A stretch of DNA of 29,309 nt from an uncultured Acinetobacter sp. Its GTDB lineage: Bacteria; Cyanobacteriota; Vampirovibrionia; Gastranaerophilales; Gastranaerophilaceae. The DNA lies in the NCBI GenBank assembly GCA_946623365.1, contig CAMORE010000004.1, positions 1 to 29,309 of the forward strand, in the 5' to 3' direction. Positions 23,223-29,309 of the stretch are shown piece by piece (the first letter of the stretch is position 1; each line of letters begins with the position of its first letter). Position numbers and translations under genes: made by a program. The notes under the pieces are model-generated. The model ran no database searches, was not told where the DNA came from, and saw only the letters and a list, made by a program, of their open reading frames with translations.

Positions 23223-24749
23223 TTAATGGCATCCGCACCCTGCACACTTACCATCGCAAGTATGACTATTTGTTTGAGGTTTTTCTGTCGAACAGAAGCT
23301 GTCTCTATCTATATAATACTCACCTTCAAGCGGGAATATTGTCATCCAAAGGTTTTCTCTCCAATCTTTGTCTAATATTTCTTTTACTTCCGATGAATAC
23401 TTATCTATCTCGGAAGTTATATTAGGATCGGTTAAATATGCCGCCGCATTTTCATGTGTTTCATACGGCTTGAATTCTTGATAGTATTTTCTTAAAACAT
23501 CGGGTCTGTCCACTATCATACAAGGCCTTAACATATTCCCGTCCTCATAAGGAATCCCGTCACGAACGGCTTTCATAAACGGTGCTGCAAGAGCTTCCGT
23601 TAATGTGCAATTGTTGACGTTATGAGTTGCTAAGTGAACAAATGTGCAAGGTTCAACATCTCCTTTAGGGTTAACGTGAACATACTGTCTTCCTCCGGCT
23701 ATACAACCCATCATTTCAGGTCCGTCACCCCAGAAGTCAACTGTCATCATCGGAAGGGTGTTCCTTGCATTATATACGGCTTTGAGAATTTGTCTTCTTT
23801 GATTTGCGTTTGGCGTCATAGAAATATCAGGACTGTCTCCGACAGGAACATAATGGAAGAACCAAGTCCATAAACAGCCTTTATCCGATAACATTTGCAT
23901 AAACTCGTCAGAAGTTACTTCATCGCAGTTTTGGCTTGTTGCAACAACTGAAGCACCAAAAAATACACCTGCTTTTTTTAGCATATCCATTTTGCCCATA
24001 ACCATATCAAATGTTCCGTCTCCGCGAACGGCATCAGTATTTTCTTTTAGACCGCTTATAGAGAACATTGGTTGAACATTGCCGAGTCTTTGTAATTCTT
24101 TTACTGTTGCTTCTGTAATTAATGAACCGTTTGTAAATGTTATAAATGTGCAATCATTAAATTCTTCACAAAGCTCTAAGAATTCTTTCCTGCAGAAAGG
24201 TTCTCCGCCGACAATCGGGAATATATGGATGCCCATAATATCACGAGCTTCCGTAAAAATTTCTCTCCATTTGTCTTTTGTTAAATCTTCTCTAACATCA
24301 TATTCGTGAGCCCAGCATCCTTTGCAGTGAAAGTTACAGTTTTTTGTAATACTTGCAAGTAAAACAGTAGGGGGGAAAAATCCGTTCTTTTCATTAAATT
24401 CAGAGCGCTTTCTCAGGTTATCTCCGTAATATCCGTTTACAAAAAAGTTTTTAATCCATTTATTTCTGCAATTCGGGTGTAATTCCGTTAAAATTCTTTT
24501 CCACCAGAAAAGATGAGCATGTTCAGATTCAAATAACCATTGCATTCTTTTTGCGTGGTTTATACCGCCTTTTGAGCCTGATATTTTTTCAAATATTTTT
24601 GCAAGATTAATTAACTTTTGTTTAGAAAAGTTATTTCCCAAATAATTAATAGTTTGGTCAATTATAAAATTATTAAATTTTAGTTTAAGTCCGTCAAATG
24701 CACCCATAGAATTTGACTGCCACATAGCTTTTTGCTCTTTAACTCTCAT
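23223..24749 (-). CDS. Radical SAM protein with SPASM-like region and Cys-rich C-terminus
   Basis: The radical SAM motif is Cys138, Cys142 and Cys145 (CNFHCKGC), preceded by the strand PTVLLASITKN and followed by IVGGEPF, the SAM-binding GGE motif. After the barrel, GCIAGGRQYVHVNPKGDVEPC resembles an auxiliary-cluster (SPASM-type) region that may hold extra Fe-S clusters. The protein ends in CDGKCAGCGCH, a compact Cys cluster. The N-terminal 130 residues are helical. Substrate is unknown: no precursor peptide is adjacent, and a role in lipid, cofactor or peptide modification cannot be told apart. The ATG at 24749 has GGGAG eight bases upstream. At 508 residues it is longer than a minimal radical SAM enzyme (about 350). 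Confidence 0.85.
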   Translation of the reverse strand: MRVKEQKAMWQSNSMGAFDGLKLKFNNFIIDQTINYLGNNFSKQKLINLAKIFEKISGSKGGINHAKRMQWLFESEHAHLFWWKRILTELHPNCRNKWIKNFFVNGYYGDNLRKRSEFNEKNGFFPPTVLLASITKNCNFHCKGCWAHEYDVREDLTKDKWREIFTEARDIMGIHIFPIVGGEPFCRKEFLELCEEFNDCTFITFTNGSLITEATVKELQRLGNVQPMFSISGLKENTDAVRGDGTFDMVMGKMDMLKKAGVFFGASVVATSQNCDEVTSDEFMQMLSDKGCLWTWFFHYVPVGDSPDISMTPNANQRRQILKAVYNARNTLPMMTVDFWGDGPEMMGCIAGGRQYVHVNPKGDVEPCTFVHLATHNVNNCTLTEALAAPFMKAVRDGIPYEDGNMLRPCMIVDRPDVLRKYYQEFKPYETHENAAAYLTDPNITSEIDKYSSEVKEILDKDWRENLWMTIFPLEGEYYIDRDSFCSTEKPQTNSHTCDGKCAGCGCH

Positions 24750-24852
24750 TTTATTCTCCCATATAAATTGTTGTTTAGCTATTATATTGTATCAACCACA
24801 AAAATAATTGTCCATATTTGAGCCGGTCGGGTTAATATATAATAAGTCAGAT

Positions 24853-24950
24853 AAACCCCACCCCGTCCCTCCCCGTAAGGGGAGGGGGATGCAAATGCGT
24901 GTTCGATAGACGATCCTTCCCCTTACGGGAAGCCTAGAATGGGGTGTTAG
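24853..24950. repeat. REP/MITE-like imperfect palindrome
   Basis: The 98-bp GC-rich island interrupts AT-rich DNA. CCCTCCCC (24867-24874) pairs with GGGGAGGG around a GTAA loop, and CTTCCC (24916-24921) pairs with GGGAAG. The two hairpins are near reverse complements of each other, and the outer ACCCCACCCC and GGGGTG arms also pair, so the whole region is one larger palindrome. It holds no gene. Composition and symmetry are those of short dispersed intergenic repeats. Confidence 0.75.
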
Positions 24951-24964
24951 TATTTTACAAAAAG

Positions 24965-24992
24965 AAAGGCGGATGAATTTTCATCCGCCTTT
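24965..24992 (-). terminator. Intrinsic terminator after the 375-aa coiled-coil gene
   Basis: AAAGGCGGATGAA (24965-24977) pairs perfectly with TTCATCCGCCTTT (24980-24992). On the minus strand TTTCTTTTT follows. It lies about 46 bp past the stop codon at 25039. Confidence 0.88.
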
Positions 24993-25038
24993 AGATTTAT
25001 TTTATACACATACTTCAGGTTTTGTAGTTTTATATGTA

Positions 25039-26166
25039 CTAGCCTGAGAATGTTTTGAACCCTTTTTCTGATGCGTCTTGGATAACTTTCTTGACTGAAT
25101 CGATTTCTGTGTTCAATGCATTTCTTTCGTTATCAAGTCTTGTCAGTTTAAGTTCTAATTGTTTATCTTGTCTTTGATAGATTGAAGTTTGGTGATTGAA
25201 GTCATTTTGAGCTTTATCATACTCAATTTTCTTCGCATCATATTCTTTCATTGCTTCGTCATATGCATCATTATCGTATGCATTTACAGATGCACGTAAA
25301 TCAATTGTAGTTTCAATTTCTTTTCCATTTTCAGTGTATGCAACTGTAACGGAATCGAGGGCACCAGTCTTTTCATTTTGTTCCCAATGAGTAACTCTTA
25401 CCGGAATAAATGCTTTTTCATCATATTCCGCCATTCTTCCGTTTACAGCTTCGCTTGGTTTTGCATTTTGTAAATCGCTCACTTTAATAAAACTATACGA
25501 TTTACCGTCTTGAATAACTCTCCACTCTGTCTCTTTAAAGTTTTTAACACTGTTTTTTAAGCCATCTAATGCATTTAGGAAAGCTTGACCATCTTTTCTG
25601 CATGCATCGATAGTCTTAGCATCTTGTTGACCAACCTTTGCTGGAGTAAATCCGACGATATCATACTTGTCTGAATCAAACTTTCCATCAGGACAAGCTG
25701 TTTCTGCTGATACTTCTTCCCCCTTCTCATCAACAACGATATAATTTCCTGTTGCTAGGGCGTTTCTTACATCAGCCAAAGTAGATAAATTATTTATACT
25801 AAGCTCTGATGTTGCACTGTTTTCTGTTGTATATTCAAATTTTGGTTCCGGTTCACTTACAACATATGCTTCTCCTGAGCGAGGTCTTGTTGTATAACCG
25901 CCAGCCTGCATTGTTGCAGAATATCCGGTTCCGGTTTTTTCAACTTCTACGACAGAAGAACCGCATTTACCTGTATAAGCTTCTACATGGTAGTCAATCT
26001 TACTCGGAGCGGTAGGTACTTCCATATCCATTGCTGCATTGTAAACTTCGTTCATTTTGTTTGTCAGTGTTTGTCTTTGTTGGTTAATCTGTTGTCCTTC
26101 ATACTCAAGATCTGACATTCTTGCTTGTAAAGAGATTAACCTTGCTTGTGATGCTGCTAAACCCAT
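25039..26166 (-). CDS. Coiled-coil protein, 375 aa, unknown
   Basis: I cannot assign a family. The protein starts MGLAASQARLISLQARMSDL and continues as a long N-terminal helix through about residue 48. A middle part of about 230 residues looks strand-rich and globular. The end (about 305-370) is another coiled coil: EYDAKKIEYDKAQNDFNHQT, then LELKLTRLDNERNALNTEID and SVKKVIQDASEKGFKTFSG. Helices at both ends around a variable middle is the architecture of flagellar or filament-forming axial proteins, so a self-assembling surface or appendage component is possible, but no motif proves it. There is no signal peptide. The start is supported by AAAGGAG eleven bases upstream. Confidence 0.75.
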   Translation of the reverse strand: MGLAASQARLISLQARMSDLEYEGQQINQQRQTLTNKMNEVYNAAMDMEVPTAPSKIDYHVEAYTGKCGSSVVEVEKTGTGYSATMQAGGYTTRPRSGEAYVVSEPEPKFEYTTENSATSELSINNLSTLADVRNALATGNYIVVDEKGEEVSAETACPDGKFDSDKYDIVGFTPAKVGQQDAKTIDACRKDGQAFLNALDGLKNSVKNFKETEWRVIQDGKSYSFIKVSDLQNAKPSEAVNGRMAEYDEKAFIPVRVTHWEQNEKTGALDSVTVAYTENGKEIETTIDLRASVNAYDNDAYDEAMKEYDAKKIEYDKAQNDFNHQTSIYQRQDKQLELKLTRLDNERNALNTEIDSVKKVIQDASEKGFKTFSG

Positions 26167-26568
26167 AGTTTTTGTTCTCCTTTGTTTCCTTGTGTACTAC
26201 TAATATTTTTTTAACATACGTTATTGTGTTTTCTATACTCCTATATAACGGCATTTTTTTTGAAAACTTTAATTTTTTAATACAGTTTGTTACAAAAGTT
26301 TACAAAAGAGATCTGTAATTTGTCGCAAACACAGTAATAACTTAAAAAAATTTTTTGACTAATTTATTATTACAAATAACCGAATCTGTAATATTTCTTA
26401 ACATCTTAACTATAAAGTAAAAGGTTTGCGTAATTCTTGCAGTTTTATTCTTTTAATATATTGTTCCAATTGCTTTAAGAATCTTTGATTCTCTAAGCAA
26501 TCGTACTTAGCAAACAATTAGTTAAAAATGCAACAAATAACATATTTTGTTGCATTTTTAGCTAATTA
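26167..26568. other. Gene-free upstream region with direct repeats and two hairpins
   Basis: No convincing gene is seen. Two adjacent 10-bp units, GTTACAAAAG (26289-26298) and TTTACAAAAG (26299-26308), lie one helical turn apart upstream of the 375-aa gene and could bind a regulator. A 15-bp imperfect hairpin (26469-26501) and a 20-bp hairpin with one G-U pair (26518-26565) follow. Confidence 0.6.
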
Positions 26569-26594
26569 TTCGATATATAGAGTAGTTGTATAAT
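26566..26594 (+). promoter_or_regulatory. Candidate promoter of an intergenic transcript
   Basis: TTATTC (26566-26571), a 17-bp spacer and a perfect TATAAT (26589-26594). It sits directly after a 20-bp hairpin and points to a region without a convincing gene. Confidence 0.4.
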
Positions 26595-26600
26595 GATGCA

Positions 26601-26939
26601 TTAGTATTGTCTTTTTATTTTGGTCGAAAAACTGTTAATATCTTATTTATGTTATTAATATATACATCTTACATGCATAATGTATACAGTTTTAAGATGT
26701 GTAACAAAAATAAAAAATATCGTATAAAAAAGGCAATTTCTTTGAAGAAAAATACTTTATATATATGTAAGATAAAGTAAGATAAAACAAAAAACAACAG
26801 GGCTGTAACTAAGGTTACGCAAACAAAGGGAATAGGTAAATAAGCCAACTTTCCTTTTACAACAACTTTTTTATACTCTCTCTTAATATCCTCGTGTTTA
26901 TTTAATGTTGCTGATTTTTCTCAGCAACTTTTCTTTTTA
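26601..26939 (+). ncRNA. Candidate non-coding transcript upstream of yidC
   Basis: The unit is bounded by a TATAAT promoter at 26589-26594 and a clear terminator at 26907-26939. The first 180 bp are very AT-rich. The conserved-looking part is around 26795-26850: GGCT (26801-26804) can close with AGCC (26843-26846), and inside it GTAAC pairs with GTTAC around TAAG. I do not recognise tmRNA, 6S, RNase P, SRP RNA or a known riboswitch. A 64-codon frame inside (26586-26780) has no ribosome-binding site and looks spurious. Confidence 0.3.
26907..26939 (+). terminator. Intrinsic terminator upstream of yidC
   Basis: GTTGCTGA (26907-26914) pairs with TCAGCAAC (26921-26928) around TTTTTC, followed by TTTTCTTTTT. 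No coding gene precedes it on the plus strand, so it must end an intergenic transcript or protect yidC. Confidence 0.8.
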
Positions 26940-26969
26940 TATGGGTAATGCAAAAATAAACCATAATTA

Positions 26970-26998
26970 TTGACTTAGTTATATCTTTAAAGTATCTT
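26970..26998 (+). promoter_or_regulatory. Promoter for yidC
   Basis: TTGACT (26970-26975), a 17-bp spacer and TATCTT (26993-26998). The leader would be about 50 nt and holds AGGGAAGAG before the ATG. Confidence 0.5.
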
Positions 26999-27054
26999 TA
27001 ATATAGCGTGATTATAGCGCTTTATGAAGAAATTATTTTAAGGGAAGAGTAATT

Positions 27055-28140
27055 ATGGATTTTACAACACTAACTATCAAAGTTTTAAAAATGCTATCAC
27101 TTGCCGGCGGGTACGGTATTGGAATTATATTGTTAACAGTTATTGTCAGAGCTGCAATGTGGCCACTGGGAGTTTCACAGCAGCGTTCAATGAGAACCAT
27201 GCAATTATTGCAGCCAAAAATGAAAGCTATTCAGGAACGCTATAAAAGTGATCCTCAGAAGATGCAGCAAAAAATGATGGAATTCTATAAGGAACACAAG
27301 TTTAACCCGATGGCAGGATGTTTTCCGCTGCTTATACAAATGCCTATATTTATTCTTTTGTATTCAACTTTAATGAGTCCACAATTTATTTCAATGGCTG
27401 GAGATGCACAGTTTTTGTTTGTAAAAAGACTTGATGCAACAATGAAAACTTCTGCTGGTGTCTCGAATGACGGTATTTTTGGCGTTTCAAAATACGACAA
27501 TTTTATGACGGCTAAAAATGCAAAAGTTTATTTAAAAGGGGTTGAAGAACCACTGGAAAACGTAAAAATCGAAAAACCAAATAAAGCGGTAGAAGTTCAA
27601 GGAGAATTGATGCCCGGAGAACCTGCTGATTTTAAAGTAAGCTTAGACAGCTTAAACTTAAAATTCTCTCAGCTTGACCAAATTGAAAAGGCTGAAATAG
27701 CAGTTACTGATGTAAATACAAAAGAAGTTGAAAATTTGACTTTCCAGAGAAAAGACGGTTTATTAATAAGCACGATTCCGACAAAAGAAGTTAAAGCAGA
27801 ATTTCACTGGGATGTATTTGCATTACTTGTATTATTCATACTTACAATGGTTATGTCTCAAAAGGCAATGATGGCTATGAATAAGAATGCAAATCAGGAT
27901 CCTGCTCAGGCAGCTATGCAAAAATCTATGAATACGTTTATGCCTCTAATGCTCGGTTTTACATTCTTTATAATTCCGATTCCTGCGGGCGTACTTCTCT
28001 ATCTTGTAGCAAGTAACTGCTTCCAGGTTGTTCAAACAGTTGTTATTAATAAACAATTAGAACTTGAAGATGCCGCAAAAGAAGCAAAAGTAAGTGATGA
28101 TGATTTAGCAGGCGCTAAGCAAATAAAAGAAAAAGAATAA
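27055..28140 (+). CDS. yidC: YidC/Oxa1 family membrane protein insertase with enlarged extracytoplasmic loop
   Basis: It inserts and folds inner-membrane proteins, alone or with Sec. It lacks the large N-terminal periplasmic domain of proteobacterial YidC and starts near the first conserved helix (YGIGIILLTVIVRAAMWPL), with the groove Arg at position 32. The cytoplasmic helical hairpin (about 45-85) is MRTMQLLQPKMKAIQERY onward, followed by NPMAGCFPLLIQMPIFILLY. After AQFLFVKRLDA an insertion of about 115 residues (roughly 130-248), polar and strand-rich, separates it from the next helix (VFALLVLFILTMVMS). This loop is normally short. Helices follow at about 295-310 and 311-330, and the tail is charged. 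The start has AGGGAAGAG five to twelve bases upstream. No rnpA, rpmH or jag neighbours are present. Confidence 0.92.
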   Translation: MDFTTLTIKVLKMLSLAGGYGIGIILLTVIVRAAMWPLGVSQQRSMRTMQLLQPKMKAIQERYKSDPQKMQQKMMEFYKEHKFNPMAGCFPLLIQMPIFILLYSTLMSPQFISMAGDAQFLFVKRLDATMKTSAGVSNDGIFGVSKYDNFMTAKNAKVYLKGVEEPLENVKIEKPNKAVEVQGELMPGEPADFKVSLDSLNLKFSQLDQIEKAEIAVTDVNTKEVENLTFQRKDGLLISTIPTKEVKAEFHWDVFALLVLFILTMVMSQKAMMAMNKNANQDPAQAAMQKSMNTFMPLMLGFTFFIIPIPAGVLLYLVASNCFQVVQTVVINKQLELEDAAKEAKVSDDDLAGAKQIKEKE

Positions 28141-28172
28141 CAAATTAAATTATTTAAAATATTTAATTCGGA

Positions 28173-28223
28173 TATAACAACATTCCGGTTTTGATTAAAT
28201 ACCAAAACCGGAATGTTGTTATA
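28173..28223. terminator. 20-bp perfect hairpin after yidC
   Basis: TATAACAACATTCCGGTTTT (28173-28192) pairs perfectly with the 20 bases at 28204-28223 around an 11-nt loop. It lies between convergent yidC and the gene ending at 28257, so a terminator role is likely, although no clear T-run follows and the stem is unusually long. Confidence 0.65.
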
Positions 28224-28256
28224 ATTGTTCTGCTTGAGAAAAGCTGATGAATTGTT

Positions 28257-28658
28257 TTACAATTCAAAATCGCCTATTTCAAAATCACCTATTCTGACAG
28301 AATCTTGAGAATCTTGCTCTATTTGCATTTTATTAAATCTGGCTTGGTCTTCTTTATCAATTGTTCTGTCGTTTTTGCCTGCAAGTTTTTCAAAGTCATT
28401 TACCCATTTCTGAAATTCTTGTTGAGTCCTGCATATTATGTTTTTTACGCCACCTGTAATCCATTTATGTACTGGATTCTTATTTGTTTGATCCACATAT
28501 GCAACATTTGTATTAACGCAAGTAAATGTAGTTTCTTTTTTAGAGCTGTTAGAATCATCAAATAGCGTTATAACAATTTGAGTCTTTTGTGGTTTTTGTT
28601 TTTTTACAATAATATCTTTTTGTTGTGGGTAGTTGTTCCCTGCTACTGTTAATGCCAT
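28257..28658 (-). CDS. Hypothetical protein, 133 aa
   Basis: I do not recognise it. The N-terminal half is strand-rich (QIVITLFDDSNSSKKETTFT and NTNVAYVDQTNKNPVHKWI), then a helix (RTQQEFQKWVNDFEKLAGK), then DRTIDKEDQARFN, which is EF-hand-like in its Asp spacing but not a complete loop. The protein ends in a small internal duplication, IGDFEIGDFEL. It has no signal or membrane segment. The start is strongly supported by AAAGGAG eight bases upstream. It converges with yidC and has no partner gene in the window. Confidence 0.75.
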   Translation of the reverse strand: MALTVAGNNYPQQKDIIVKKQKPQKTQIVITLFDDSNSSKKETTFTCVNTNVAYVDQTNKNPVHKWITGGVKNIICRTQQEFQKWVNDFEKLAGKNDRTIDKEDQARFNKMQIEQDSQDSVRIGDFEIGDFEL

Positions 28659-28877
28659 AAATATTCTCCTTTTCTATAAATATCCTCTATGTATATATAA
28701 AGTATTTCAAGAAGAAATAATTGACTTTTTTTGAATAAATGTTAAGAATTGTAAATATAAGTTTTATAATGTCACTAAATTCAATAAAAAATTAAACCGA
28801 ACAAAGTATCATTTATGTGTATGTTAAATAATCAGTCATATAAACGCAACAAAAAACGTAATTTGTTGCATACTTTA
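28659..28877. other. AT-rich intergenic region
   Basis: No gene seen. It must hold the promoter of the minus-strand gene at 28658, but no single match is convincing. A GCAACAAA/TTTGTTGC inverted repeat near 28847-28870 resembles the stem of the hairpin at 26518-26565. Confidence 0.5.
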
Positions 28878-29293
28878 TGTACTTTCTTTCTTCCTTTTAA
28901 TTCGGAGGTAAGGGGTAAATCCAAGATGCAAATTGATAAGTAAAGCATCTCCGCTTATTGAAAAAAGAAAGAAAGTACCAAAGAAAGAAGGAAAACACCG
29001 AGCTGAATAAGAAGTTTAGATCAGCCTTCGGCTGAATGTCTGAATGGCTGGTTCGGCAAAGCCGAATGAACCTACGGTGTTTTCGCAAGAACGGCAGCCT
29101 ACAAGACTATTGTCGTGTGAACTGCCGTTCTTGCGAAGGCTGCGCAGCACGATTCGGCGTAAGCCGAAAACATCAATTTAGTCCTATGCCCGTAAGGGCA
29201 TTCTAAACATCTTATTCTACCGGTGTTTCTCTCCTCTTTTTGCTACTTTTTCTCCTCTCTTTACCTCCGAATTAAAGAGAGGAGAAAAAGTAG
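28878..29293. repeat. Hairpin-rich MITE-like or structured-RNA element with inverted ends
   Basis: The two ends are inverted copies: TTTAATTCGGAGGTAA (28896-28911) and TTACCTCCGAATTAAA (29261-29276) match perfectly, with imperfect extension to about 35 bp. Between them lie many hairpins: GAAAACACCG/CGGTGTTTTC (28991-29000 and 29075-29084), CAGCC/GGCTG at 29022-29034, TTCGGC/GCCGAA at 29052-29066, a perfect 16-bp pair at 29082-29097 and 29122-29137, TTCGGC/GCCGAA with GTAA loop at 29153-29168, and TGCCC/GGGCA with GTAA loop at 29187-29200. GC content is above its surroundings. No convincing coding frame is present. The right end may continue past the window. Confidence 0.7.
29243..29293. repeat. 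Perfect 21-bp inverted repeat at the element's right end
   Basis: The 21 bases at 29243-29263 (starting CTACTTTTTCTCC) pair without mismatch with 29273-29293 around the 9-nt loop CCTCCGAAT. The left end of the element has a comparable arrangement, GTACTTTCTTTC (28879-28890) and GAAAGAAAGTAC (28967-28978). Confidence 0.9.
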
Positions 29294-29309
29294 ATATAAT
29301 AAGAGTTTT

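Noticed and set aside
26586..26780. 64-codon plus-strand frame before yidC
   Set aside because: It has no ribosome-binding site, starts inside the predicted -10 region, and has the Lys/Ile/Tyr/Asn content expected of random AT-rich DNA.
28897..29088. 63-codon minus-strand frame within the hairpin element
   Set aside because: It runs through several inverted repeats that dictate its codons, and it has no ribosome-binding site.

Overview
The window looks like a chromosomal segment of an AT-rich, anaerobic, fermentative bacterium with a Gram-negative-type envelope. My best guess is a gut member of the non-photosynthetic sister group of Cyanobacteria (Gastranaerophilales / Vampirovibrionia, 'Melainabacteria'). 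This is inference. It rests on a cyanobacterial-style RNase E/G with a basic C-terminal tail, [FeFe]-hydrogenase maturation genes, rubrerythrin, ThyX, the DXP isoprenoid pathway, GatA, and several small lineage-type proteins I cannot name. The genetic code appears standard. I saw no tRNA, rRNA, CRISPR array or transposase gene.

Layout. 1-1012: tandem repeats at the window edge, a methyltransferase-like gene broken by one in-frame stop, and an unlisted 42-residue ORF. 1115-3531 (-): 4-alpha-glucanotransferase followed by an unknown gene. 3686-4258 (+): rubrerythrin. 4303-5339 (-): a translationally coupled pair of unknown proteins. 5526-6647 (+): dxr. 6699-9138: four genes, three unknown plus a stand-alone GlmS/NagB-II-type sugar isomerase or deaminase. 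9214-10677 (-): gatA. 10913-13534: two small membrane proteins and RNase E/G with a long leader. 13835-16142 (+): thyX, an orphan amino-acid-binding protein and surE as one operon. 16153-19292 (-): a TM1266-family regulator, hydG and mnmE, behind a leader that ends in a terminator-like hairpin. 19448-20209 (-): a candidate Cys-His-Asp hydrolase. 20290-21237 (-): bioB. 21341-21541 (-): a possible YjfB-like peptide. 21780-23129 (+): gdhA. 23223-24749 (-): a radical SAM protein with a Cys-rich tail. 25039-26166 (-): a coiled-coil protein. 26167-27054: a long non-coding stretch with several hairpins and a promoter-terminator unit. 27055-28140 (+): yidC with an inserted extracytoplasmic domain. 28257-28658 (-): unknown. 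28878-29293: a gene-free, hairpin-rich element with inverted ends.

How the genes fit together. Most of the window is housekeeping: isoprenoid, thymidylate and biotin synthesis, nitrogen assimilation, tRNA charging and modification, RNA decay, and membrane insertion. Fermentative H2 metabolism is indicated by hydG and the TM1266-like regulator, although hydE, hydF and the hydrogenase itself are outside the window. Genes are compactly arranged, and strong palindromic terminators often separate convergent or successive units.

The parts most worth a second look are the hyd leader, the Cys-His-Asp protein, the hairpin element at the right edge and its repeat similarity to the left edge, the YidC insertion, the coupled repeat-helix/HEAT-like pair, and the nonsense-interrupted methyltransferase. 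No single element proves a new system.
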